Source: Adenanthera pavonina (lineage: Eukaryota > Streptophyta > Magnoliopsida > Fabales > Fabaceae). Taken from it: a stretch of DNA of 64,000 nucleotides. Position 1 is the first letter of the stretch. Each line of letters begins with the position of its first letter. Where the stretch lies: assembly GCA_026686845.1 (NCBI GenBank), contig JAIVEN010000014.1, positions 34,432,001-34,496,000 on the forward strand, given 5' to 3'. The notes under the pieces were generated by a model. That model did no database searches and was not told the DNA's origin. It saw nothing but the letters and a program-made list of their open reading frames with translations. The translations under genes were made by a program, and so were the position numbers. Positions 1-9,682 of the stretch are shown piece after piece.

Positions 1-512
1 AAAAGATTATGTACGCTAAACTCAGCAAGTATGAGTTTTGACTCACTGAGGTTCAGTTTTTAGGACATGTTATCTCCAAGGAAGGGGTCATAGTAGATCC
101 TAACAAAGTAAATGTAGTCTAAAAGTAGGAGAGACCTAAAACCATTACATAGATAAGAAGTTTTCTGGGTTTAGTTAACCATTACAGAAGATTTATTAAG
201 GACTTTTCTCAAATTACCTTGCCACTTTCAAGGTTGATAAGAAAAAAAAAAGCCATTTGGGTGAGATAAGGATTACAAAAAGAGTTTTCAAGAACTAAAA
301 CTTAGGCTAACTTCTTCCTTGTATTAATCTTACTTGATCCCTAGAAACCTTATGTGATTTACACAGATGCTAGCAAGCAAGGATTGGGTTGCGTATTGAT
401 GCAAGATGGCAAAGTGGTAGCATATGCTTCCCGACAATTAAAATCTCATGAAGAAAACTATTCCACACATGATTTAGAACTCGCAGCTATTATGTATGCC
501 CTAAAGATATGG
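1..512 (+). pseudogene. Ty3/gypsy reverse transcriptase-RNase H relic
   Basis: Read forward with stops ignored, this stretch matches the end of a gypsy-type reverse transcriptase and the start of its RNase H. Recognisable words in order are QFLGHVISKEG, RPKTIT, RSFLGLVNHYRRFI, then YTDASKQGLGCVLMQ (the first RNase H acidic residue lies in YTDAS), VAYASRQLKSHEENYSTHDLEL and MYALKIW. In-frame stops interrupt it, several being TAG where the family has Trp (TGG), as expected from cytosine deamination on the other strand. The 5' part lies outside the window and the match stops abruptly after ALKIW at about 512. It is dead and contains no catalytic-length ORF. Confidence 0.85.
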
Positions 513-1745
513 ATTCTTGCTAAACCTCAATACAAGTTCAAGCTCCTTCTTGAGCTAGAAATTCTCACTCTCACACCCTTACAAAGTGTGCATGCAATAG
601 TTCTCTTAGTGTAAACTCATACTAAGATTTCTACTTAGATGTAGAAATATGGTCTACATGAGTTAACTCTCTAAAGGAATAGACAGAAAACAATGAAGAT
701 CACTTTCTCTCTCTAGAGTGATTGGTAGGGCTTTAATGAACAAGATGGAAGAAACTTAATGATTCAGCAGAGTTTTATCTCAATATCACTTAATGTTCTT
801 ACCAACCAACTTAAATGCAATTCTATTCATAGATTTTAGCTCAATCTAGCTATTAGAGATAAGAACTAGCCGTTACTAGGTGAGATATAATGTTTAACTA
901 TAGCATTAAATGGGTTGTCAGAGCTTAGTTGACAAAGAGAGGCAGGTTAGTGTAATATCCAAGCTAGCTATTAGACATATCTCATAACATTGGACCATGA
1001 TTGTAAACAAAGGTATACTCCTTAGTCGACTATTGAGCTTCAAAGTTGATTATAGTAACTTAGCATAAGCACGATTTCATGAAAAGCTACCTAGGATGGT
1101 TGACAAAGCTGCTTAATCAAGGAAATGCAAAAGCTTATGACTAAGAAAAGAAGATAAAGTTGTTTAAGATGTTACTTCTTAGTCCACAAAGCTCAAAATC
1201 AACCATACTAGGTTTTTCAAAAGACATGCTTAGTCTACTAAGTGTCAAAGCTTAGTTGACAAAGTTAGCTATTCCAGAAAGTGAGGTTTCTCAGGTTCAA
1301 CATGATAGAAGACAATCCTACTTAGGATAGTCGGCTATCATGTCTTCACATAGACATATCATTTTTGCACAGCAACTTATTCATATAAAATGGGTAGGAT
1401 AGTCTACTAAGCTATTACATTAGTATCCAAAGAAAAACCCATAAGAATCTTCTAACTTATCACTCTTAATCCACTAAGCTCATTGCCATAAGCAAGAACT
1501 TCACTAGTTAAGGAGGTTAGTTGACAATCCACTCTTGCTTAGTCTACCAAGGTAACTTTGACATAAAAACAACTTAGAAAAAAGTTTGAGCAAGTTACTA
1601 AAACTCAATTGAGAGCTCATCTAAAAGTAGTGGTAAAAAAAATCAAGTAAATTTTAAAGCTCTAACTACCATTTAACCTAAATGGAAGATAGAATTGCAA
1701 CAAGATCAATTAATCTTCATATTTAGCTCCATCCATCACTTGGTC
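513..1745 (-). mobile_element. truncated LTR, related to the nested solo LTRs at 57-60 kb ('LTR C')
   Basis: Read on the minus strand, this segment follows the same order of blocks as the solo LTR at 57255-60595: an array of short palindrome-like motifs (about 920-1560), a CATTTAATG block, an AACGGCTAG block, a TATA-like ATGAATAG block followed by CATTTAAG, then a GAGAGAGTT...TACACTAAG...GTGAGAG...AGCTCAAG block. The array consists of about ten variants of TTAGTTGACAAAG and TAGTCGACTA. The downstream end is missing because at about 512 the sequence switches to gypsy coding sequence. The upstream boundary near 1745 is approximate. Homology was judged by eye, not by a scored alignment. Confidence 0.6.
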
Positions 1746-2483
1746 ATTCTTTTTTCTTCAACTTTTACTCCCTTGATATAAACTTCATAGCTCTAAATGT
1801 TTTGCAATTCATCAAAATCTTTTTTTATCTCTCTTGGATAACATCCCAATACAAACTTAAAATGATTTTTATTAGCTTAGTACTCACAACTATTTTCATG
1901 ACTCATAGTCATGCTAGATTGGTTACTTATTATTATAGATTGTGTATTGCATTGTTCTATTTTAGTCCTCTCAAGGAAAGGCTACAATAATTTTGATCTT
2001 TAATTTGATTATTAAAATGAAGTTTCTTATACTATTTTTTATGTGCTTACATATTGACTTTTTCATTTTCTCTGGATTAAAATAAGATATTTTTGTTAAA
2101 GACAGTTGAGTAGATTTATTACCATATGGCTCTTGCTTTATTTTAGCGGAAGTGAGATTTTCTTACCTGTGAACCGAAATAACAACTTTGTATGATTTGA
2201 TTTTAATTTAAAACTTGTTTGTAGCAATTGTTAAATCTATAGTTATTGTAGCAATTGTTAAATCTACAGATATTTTATTTTACTTGCTTTTATTATAATT
2301 GTTTATGCTTTGAAATGTTATTTACTGATACATATTTTTTGCCTCAGTAGGGTCGATCATGTGCCTTTGCTAGATCCTTGATATTTATTTTCTATTGCTA
2401 GGAAGCTCCTAGTCATTCTTTTGGCAAACTCATTTGAAATATAAAACATGTATATCATTGTCATGATGCTTTATACCAGTGTA
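1746..2483. other. AT-rich intergenic DNA, no feature recognised
   Basis: No convincing coding sequence or transposon end was seen. A short ORF at 1802-1990 has no recognisable motif and I treat it as chance. A local direct repeat, GTAGCAATTGTTAAATCTA, occurs twice at about 2221-2262. Confidence 0.5.
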
Positions 2484-2665
2484 TAAAAAAACAGACTGGG
2501 CCAACCGGTAGAACTAGAAAACAATTGGTGAACCGGCCATGAGTCGGTCTCGAACAATAATACAATTGGAGGGAAATCGAATTGGTGAAGAATCGGTCAA
2601 CTAGGCTCTGGATCGGAAAAAACAGTAAAACTGGCTGGTTGATCGGTTCTACCAGTTTTAAAAAA
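2484..2665. repeat. small inverted repeat rich in ACCGGT/GGTAGAAC
   Basis: The left end carries CCAACCGGTAGAACTAG and the right end carries GATCGGTTCTACCAG, so GGTAGAAC faces itself in inverted orientation about 150 bp apart. The interior has further CCGGCC, CGGTC and GATCGG words. This style of 'question of ACCGGT' repeat is common in plant non-autonomous DNA elements. Diverged relatives of the same vocabulary (GGTTAAATCACG, CCAGTCCAATCC) occur near 48590. The family is not identified. Confidence 0.4.
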
Positions 2666-2761
2666 AAAAGAACTAAAGCAAAATCATAGATAAGAGAAAA
2701 ATACAAAAAACAATGAAGAAGAATGTGAACACCTCATTTTGTCCGTACACTTTTATAAGGT

Positions 2762-2938
2762 AATAATAATAATAATAATAATAATGAAATAAAATAAAAA
2801 AAATTTTAAAAAAAAAGAAGGAAAAAAAGTATAGTAAAAATAAATAAAAAATGAAATTAAAATAAAATAACCCATTTTTCTTAAAAAAAAAAACAGGACA
2901 AAAAAAAAAGAAAAAAAACAAAAAGATTTTTTTTTTTT
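2762..2938. repeat. (AAT)n microsatellite followed by A-rich tract
   Basis: An uninterrupted AAT run occupies about 2762-2785, followed by about 150 bases made almost only of A with scattered G, T and C. Open frames read from the minus strand here are Phe/Tyr/Ile-rich artefacts of the repeat. Confidence 0.85.
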
Positions 2939-3016
2939 GGGCTGAAGCATTTAAGCCCAATTTGGGCTGAAATGCTTCAGCCCCAAATACTTCACGAGCC
3001 CAAGTGAGGGCTCGTG
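2939..3016. repeat. twin hairpins at the edge of a GC-rich block
   Basis: Positions 2939-2960 (starting GGGCTGAAGCATTT) and 2962-2983 (ending AATGCTTCAGCCC) are inverted copies differing at one position, separated by a single base. They could form a 22-bp stem. Directly after it CACGAGCCC (2993-3001) pairs with GGGCTCGTG (3008-3016) across a 6-base loop. Both sit exactly where composition switches from an A-rich tract to GC- and purine-rich DNA. Confidence 0.8.
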
Positions 3017-3618
3017 GGGGAGTAAGGGCGTTGCCCTAGAACGAAAGGAATCAAGGGAGTATGCTGGAGAAAACTGAGAGGACAGCTGCGGGAGCAGAGA
3101 GGAAAGCTGGCTGCGAGGAAAAGCTGAGCACGGTGAGACTCTAAGCTGGCCGCAGGAGAAAAGAGAAAAAGGAGAACCAGAAGGAGAGGGGGCAGACCGC
3201 GAGAAGGAAAAAGAGAGGGAGCACACCAAGCGAGAGGCACAGAGAAAAAGGAAAAGGAGGAGCAGGCCGTGAGAAAGAGTGAGGGAGCTAGGGCAGAGTC
3301 ATGGGAACCGAGGCAGTGGAGAAGAGAGACCAAGAAGCTGCAAAGAGAATGGCGTGGAGCTGCGAGGAACAGAGGGAGTCAGAGGGAGGTGACAGAGCAG
3401 GGAATGGGGAGCTGGCCGCGAGCGTGAGGAAGATCAAAGGCTGGAAGAAAAGCTGGAGAGTAGAGTCGCAAGAAAGCTGAAAAGAAAGAACGCATAAAGC
3501 AGCCGCGGAAACTGACGAGAACAGAGGGAGACGTGCACGAAAGAGAAGAGGAAAGAGAAGCGATGACAGGGGATGGCTGCACGCCCGGGGTTCCTTTTCT
3601 TTCGAGTCGCGGGAACCC

Positions 3619-3627
3619 TATAAAAGG
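3619..3627 (+). promoter_or_regulatory. TATA box of the LTR
   Basis: TATAAAAGG followed by GGCC and a purine-rich stretch sits within the GC-rich block. It is a strong TATA match and the likely start of LTR transcription. No host gene follows it. Confidence 0.5.
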
Positions 3628-4033
3628 GGCCGAGAAGATCAATTGGAAGGGGGATTTTTTTGGGCGGGAGACGAAAGAACCGAGAGAGAAAAACAGGGGG
3701 GTTTCAGAGAAGGGGCAGCTAGAACCGTGAGCTCGGAAGAGAACACGAGAGAAATAGAGCAAGAATTCTGGCGCTGAGCAAACCCGAGGAGTACGCCGGA
3801 GAGGGAGAAGGTGGAGGGATCTGAAGGAGCAGTGTGGCCATCATCACCGGTCAATTGGTAACATTTATTTCAATTTTGAGTTTTTTTGTCATGACCTTGA
3901 TTCCATCTATGAATGAATATTGGCTGTTCAAAATGTATATGGTAGCGCATACTGTTTTGCTTCACAGAGACTGAAATTTCCTTTTAGATTATGGATTGTA
4001 TGTCTGGTGAATAAATTTGTACTTCTTTTCGGG

Positions 4034-4205
4034 ATTCACTGAGGCTTATTCCTTTCATTTTAAATTTCTGGAAATGGTGTTAAGAGGATTCATATGAACT
4101 TGTTTCTAATTTTCCCTTGATTCACCGAATCTTATTCCTTTCGTTTTAACTTTCTGGAAATGGGGTCAAGAGGATTCATATGAACTTGTTGCTGATTTTC
4201 CCTTC
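4034..4205 (+). repeat. 86-bp tandem duplication inside the LTR
   Basis: 4034-4119 and 4120-4205 are two adjacent copies of the same 86-bp unit. Both contain CTTATTCCTTTC, TTTCTGGAAATGG and AAGAGGATTCATATGAACTT. They differ by roughly ten substitutions and no length change. Confidence 0.9.
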
Positions 4206-4843
4206 TTCCCTATAAAGAAAGCGTGTTACTGGTTCACATTCTCAGTGCAACTCCTAAATTCAGTTTCCATCAATCTTGATTGGGGCCTATGACATGTATT
4301 CGAATGGCACCTGGTTAAGAAAAGACATTCGATATGGTAATATGGGTGCTATTAGTTTGTGGTCATCTTTCTTTTTCTTATGGTCCTGGAACATGTGTTG
4401 CTTACGATTGGATTTGAGTGGTTAAAGTTGTATGTTTGGATTTGAGTGAGTGAAATTGGGCCTATTGGGGATCGAAATTTGGCCCATATGCTTTGCCTGC
4501 TGAGTGTTATGGGTTGGGCCATTTTTAGATTAAAATTCCAATGACCTCTTCACTTTTAGGAAGGTAACAATAAAAAAAAAATCTATACAAAAGAAAAACT
4601 GTTGTCTTGCTTTTCCAATTTCATTATCATTTTTTGATTATGATAAAAAAATTAAAAAAGGGAAATTTTGCTGTTTCATTTCACAATCCGAAATGAGAAA
4701 ATAAAAACAGTTTAAACAAAAATTGCCTATAAAAAAAAAAAGGGAGGGTGTCTTTAATTGCATTATTTTGAGAGAAATAAATAAAACTCATTTAAATAAA
4801 ATTATTCATGTCATTCAAGTTCTTATCTATTTTATTTATTTAC

Positions 4844-5105
4844 CTCGAGTGGTAACACCGTAGGTATTTTAAACACAAATCAGTAACTTGTGAGTGATAA
4901 AGTCACCACATATGCTAATTGTTATTTCTTTAAAAATATATGTAATGATCACATTCTTTTTAAGGGTTAAAAGGATTTTTATAAAAAAAATTATTAAATT
5001 GTCTTCTTTCGATTTTTTATGCCTTTTTGTCTCAAGTGACACCACTGTGGACATTTAGGTATCAATCGGCGTATTGTGAGTGATAAAGTCGCCACATAAG
5101 CCAAT
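4844..5105 (+). repeat. two diverged copies of a GTGATAAAGTCGCCACA unit
   Basis: Units at about 4844-4925 and 5031-5105 share CTCGAGTGG / CTCAAGTGA, then TTGTGAGTGATAAAGTC and CCACATA...AATTG. The word is typical of Tat/Ogre LTR 3' regions. This looks like an old internal duplication with a spacing of about 180 bp. Confidence 0.75.
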
Positions 5106-5844
5106 TGATTTTATCACGCAAAAATAAATTTGTTTTCAAATATTTCCTTTTCAAATCAAAATAAAATACTTAAAATTGCATATAGTTTTAATCGTATTTT
5201 CTAAATTGAGTAAAAACATATTTTCTCTTTTAGAAATCGATTAAACCAAAAAATATATGAATAAATGAAAAGAGTAAATAATAGGAATTAACTTGTCTTT
5301 TACAAATTAAAACACATCAACCAATTCTGAAAATTGTTTTCATTGTGGAAAGATAAATTATTTTCTATAAACCTCTCTTTTTAAAGAATATATAAAATAA
5401 AAAAATACCAACCCAGTGACACGTTTTTTTTAGTCCGAATTACGTCGACTTTGATCCCTATCGCAGGGTACGTAGGCCCCAGACTCTAATTCTGGGTCAA
5501 GTCCACTTTTTGTAAATAAATAATATTTTTCTCTTAATTTCTTTTTCCTAACTTTTTTCATATTTTCATTATATTCTTTATTTTTATTTTTTTATTTTCC
5601 TTATTTTTACATTTAATTTTGCATATGAAGGGTAAAAGAGCAACCAAAATAATTTTTTAAAGCTATAAAAATTACATGATCAACCCTAAGGTAACCGTTT
5701 TTAGGAACGGGTGTTGTGGGGGTGCCTAACACCTTCCCCACTCACAATCGTACTCCTGAACCCAACTCTGATTCGCAGATCATCCTTAGCCTTATCCTTT
5801 TTGTTTTTTATTCCGGTTTTCCAAAATTTCCCTGTAAATTTTGG

Positions 5845-5854
5845 TGGCGACTCC
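5845..5854 (+). promoter_or_regulatory. candidate retroelement primer-binding site
   Basis: TGGCGACTCC follows the end of the LTR-like block. This is the type of tRNA-complementary site (reported as tRNA-Arg for Ogre-like elements) expected right after a Tat/Ogre 5' LTR. It fixes the orientation as +. Confidence 0.5.
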
Positions 5855-5989
5855 CTCGAAATCGATTTTTCATTGGATGGGCTGATTTCTTCTTTTTCTT
5901 TTTTATTTTCGTTTCCCGCATCATCCGCATTACATTTTAAGGTGTGACAAAGAAAATCAAGGATGGAGGAGTAGAAGAAAAAAGGAGAG

Positions 5990-6220
5990 GAAGACCGAAG
6001 AAAATTGCAAAGAAATGAAGATAAAGATGGGCTATAAATGAAGAAAGAAGAAGGAATCAAAGGAGAAGAGGATTTGCACGAAACGAAGAACCTGTAAGAA
6101 AAAATACAAGAAGACGGGAAAATTGCAGAAAAATGAAGAAGAAGATGGTGATAGATAAAGAATGAAGAAGAAATGAAAGGAGAAAAGGACCTACGAAGAA
6201 CCTTGTAAGAAAAAATACAA
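5990..6220 (+). repeat. tandem duplication of a purine-rich unit of about 115 bp
   Basis: 5990-6109 and 6110-6220 each begin GAAGAC and end ACCT(T)GTAAGAAAAAATACAA. They share AAATTGCA, AGATGG and GGAGAA words. The strand is almost pure purine. No protein could be recognised in any frame. Confidence 0.8.
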
Positions 6221-8162
6221 AAGCTAGTTGTTGTGCCGAGAAGAATGAGCTTTTCTTCGACTTCGACAGACAGCAAGAAAGAAGTCAAATGGCGATAATG
6301 AAGAAAGTTGGAGACAATGAAGAGACGGCATAGAAGTTTCCAGATAATGAAGAACGACTTTTTTATTTTTCCTAATTTTTTCAAATGTATTTTAGATTTT
6401 GTCAGTTTTTCAAATATGTGTGATTTCAATTTAACTCAGCGCAAACCTTTTTTCACACACTCATCAAGGCGTATACTTTCCCACAATTTTCCCGTTTTCC
6501 AATACAATTTTCCTCTTATGTTTAGAGTTTCAAGGCTAAGCTCCATCTCAATCCGCAAATATTAACTAGAGCAAAATTTATACGTATTCTTTTTTTTTTC
6601 CTCATGAATGCATATTCAATATTTAGGAATATTAAGGAATATAAAATTTTTATTATTATTTCTTGCTTTCAAATTAAATTTCATTTTTATCTTTTAACTC
6701 TATAAACTTTTTTTTTGTTTTGTTACTATTTGAAATTTACCTTTTATATCTATGTTTTTGTTCTAAATTTTGTCTAATATTTTTTTTGGTAGAATTTTTG
6801 TTTAATATTTTTAATATATAACTTAAAATATAATACTCACTCTAGTGTTATTTATAACTCAAAATATTTTCAATGAAGTATTAATGCAAAAATAAATTTG
6901 GAAAGTTAAATTATTTTTTTAGAAATTTAATGATACCAACTAATTTTAACTAACTTTTTAAATTCATGTAAAGAGTTAAAATCACTTTATAAATAAGACC
7001 AATAACGGCCTGACTATAGTCTGACTATTAAACCTCGAATCAGTATCATGATCAGTTTAATGTTCGATTCAGTTTTTAATACCTTATTTTGTACTTAGTT
7101 TACATGTTCTCCATATGATATTTAAGTATAATCCTTACCTTTTAATGTGGTTATATATGTTTGGAGTAGAGCTCTATATATTGTATTTTGAATGATTATG
7201 TTGTTGTAGAACTTTTAGGAAGTCCAGTTTATTGAGGAAACTCTGCCGGAATTTCTAAAAAAAAAAACTTAGGTCTGTTTGATTGTGTTATCTATTTTTA
7301 TGTTCTCAAAATAGTTTTATAGAAGTGTTTTTTAGAACAAATTTTGGAAATAAAAAAATGAAAAAATTTATTTGGATCAATGTTCTAAAAACTGCTTCTA
7401 AGAACAGAAAAATAAAAAAAAAATTATTTTGAAAACATGTTTTGAGAATAGAAAAATAGAAAATTTGTTTGATTAACTTATTTTCTGAAACATTTTTTAT
7501 AATAATTGACATATTTTTTTACTATAATTTAATATCTACATGGTATTACTAGACTAATTTAATAATTAAGTTTTAGTAGAACAAAACAATAAATAACATA
7601 TTTTACCAATATAAATCACATAACCAACACTACATATTTTTAAATGAAATTTTAACAGTAACATATATATAATTAGTATAAAGTTAGGTAATTATAGTTT
7701 TGGAAATTTATTTCTTAGGTTTTTATTCCCCTTATTTTTATCATTTTGTTTCATAATTTTTCTCCAAATTGAGTTTAAACTTTATCTCATAATTAATTTA
7801 ATGTCTTTGAATCAAAATTTAATTTGATTTATGTTACATTTGAAAACATAATCTATTTGATATAACATTTTCTTGTTATTTATGATCCATGGGTGTTGAA
7901 ATTTTGAAGGGGCATTTTGGTCATTAAAATGAAGGAATTTTATAAAAATTTTATTTTCTCAACTTTTCCCTTTTTTCTTATTGCTATTTATTTATTTGCA
8001 TCTGTGTTTATTTTTATTATTTCACCTCTCATTCACTTGTACTATTTTATGACAACCAAACATGGCCTTAGTTTTTTATTTTCTTCCTTGCTCACAAAAC
8101 TCTTTCCTTCTTCTTTTCAATAAACACAGCCGTCTCCCTCTTTTCATCCTCAACTTTCAGCT
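6221..8162. other. AT-rich intergenic DNA with unclassified transposon debris
   Basis: No gene was seen. TTAGGTCTGTTTGATTGTG at about 7269 and, inverted, GACAACCAAACATGGCCTTA at about 8050 look like terminal inverted repeats of a non-autonomous DNA element, and words such as TTCTCAAAA recur at 7300-7480 and 8530-8640. I could not define clean ends or a target duplication, so no element is called. Confidence 0.4.
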
Positions 8163-8188
8163 CCCCCCCCCCCCCCCTCTCTCTCTCA
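8163..8188 (+). repeat. homopolymer C(15) plus CT run
   Basis: Fifteen consecutive C residues at 8163-8177 are followed by an alternating CT run. They lie within a stretch of about 300 bases (8090-8400) that is strongly pyrimidine-biased on this strand. No ORF or splice structure supports a gene here. Confidence 0.85.
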
Positions 8189-8657
8189 TCTCTTAGAATC
8201 TTCATCATCTTCTTCCATTCCTCTACACCTTCCTCCATTTTTGGTTTCCCCCATTTCTTCCATTCTCTTCACTATTTCGGCCCTCCCTTCATTTTCACAG
8301 TAGCTCACTCTCAAACCCCCACCCATTTCCGCTTCTTCTTTTCATCTCACTCTCTCTCCACCATGCTCCACAAATTTCCAACACCCACCATCCTTTCTCT
8401 TCCTTCCATTCTGCGTCTATCACACCTCCTTCACAAATTATGAAGATGCCATTAATGAATTATTGCTGACCATATTTTTGCAATTTTGGGAACAAAAAAT
8501 ACTAATGAACATGCAAAAGATGTTTCCTATTTTTAAGTTCTCAAAACACTTATATATTTTTTAGTTCTCAAAACACTTTACCATAAACGACCATATCAAA
8601 TGAGTTTTTTTTGTTTTTTAGTTCTTAAGAACATAAAACTGTTTTTAAAAATTCTAA

Positions 8658-9679
8658 GGACTTATTTGGTTCCTAGAAATGGTGGGAATGAAATGAAATA
8701 GAGTAATCAGAAATGGAATGGAGTGGAATGATAATTACTATGAGTTTATTTGGTATGATATATAGAGATAATGAAATGATATATATTTTAAATGAAAAAA
8801 AAATAAAATACATATGAAACACCTTTTGTACCCTTAGCCCAAAAAAATCCCTCACCCATTGTACACCTTCCTCTGCCACCACTAACTAACATCTTCACCA
8901 TCACAGTTCAACACACATTAGAACTAAAATATCCACCAAATCTAAAAAATACATGATTGAAAAAGGAAATACATGTCAGTTGCTCAACCTAAGACCTCCC
9001 TTGCTCAACCTAGGACCTCCCTTGCTCAACCCATTACCAGATCTGTGCATACAAAGTTCAACCAAATCTAAAAAATACAGCACTCAGACTTCAACCCAAA
9101 TCTGAAAAAAAAAAACACCGTTCAACTCAGATTTGTGAGCATAGCACGAATGTTCAAAGACAATTTCATTGACCTTCATTGCATTAGAGTTTGAAGATGG
9201 TAGAGATAAGGCATGACTGTTTGAAGACAACAAAAATAAGACTCGATTGATGATGCACGAATGTTCAAAGACGACATAGATGAGAGATGCCGAAGGAAGG
9301 AGAGGGCAGAAGGGAGAGGATAATGGAGAAGAAAAGAGGCCCAAGAAAGAGATGACCTCTGCTCTGTTGATGTCACTATCGTTAATGACCTTTGATCTAT
9401 AGGGGGACTGTGGAGCTAAAGGATGGGAATGGGGGAAGAAGATGACACGTTGGTCATTGTTGGAAGTGGGGGTAGGATGGTCATGTAGGAAATTCTTATA
9501 TGTGGGAATCAGGAAGGATGGGATCGAGGTTGAGTGTCCAGATTCCATGAAATTTGGGAATAGAGCTCATCTAGGAATGAGGATTATCGGTGGAAATAAG
9601 CAACCAAACGCATGCCATATTGGAATGGAGACTTGATTCCTACTAGTTCCAAGCACAGGGAAATGAACCAAACGGGTCC
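8658..9679. mobile_element. Harbinger/Tourist-like non-autonomous DNA transposon
   Basis: The ends are GGACTTATTTGGTTC and the inverse of GGACCCGTTTGGTTC (12 of 15 positions match). They are flanked on both sides by TAA (8655-8657 and 9680-9682), the 3-bp target preferred by PIF/Harbinger elements. The 1022-bp interior has no transposase-like frame, so it would be non-autonomous. The interior word TTTGGTATGATA recurs in another element at 27.3 kb. Confidence 0.65.
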
Positions 9680-9682
9680 TAA

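Larger units (their letters stand above)
2939..5940 (+). mobile_element. Tat/Ogre-type Ty3/gypsy LTR with 5' leader start
   Basis: The block starts as GC-rich, purine-biased DNA (2939-3850), carries a TATAAAAGG box, then becomes AT-rich with internal duplications. It ends with words characteristic of Tat/Ogre gypsy LTRs: GTGATAAAGTCGCCACA, GGGTACGTAGGCCCC (about 5466-5480), GGGGTGCCTAACACC (about 5719-5733) and TTGGTGGCGACTCC. The last contains a primer-binding-like site. Only about 90 bases follow before the sequence changes at about 5941 (GGTGTGACA), so no gag or pol survives. The 5' limit is uncertain because no TG terminus could be fixed. Pyrimidine-rich minus-strand frames across 2950-3850 are composition artefacts. 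Confidence 0.55.

Noticed and set aside
2951..3854. Several overlapping minus-strand frames of 70-130 codons in the GC-rich block.
   Set aside because: All are Ser/Pro/Leu/Phe-rich from pyrimidine bias, overlap one another and show no domain; the block is part of an LTR.
5701..6429. A 242-codon minus-strand frame.
   Set aside because: It covers a purine-rich tandem duplication and LTR end, and is Ser/Phe/Leu-rich with no motif. It is a composition artefact.
9084..9548. A 154-codon minus-strand frame.
   Set aside because: It lies inside the Harbinger-like element and has no transposase or other domain.
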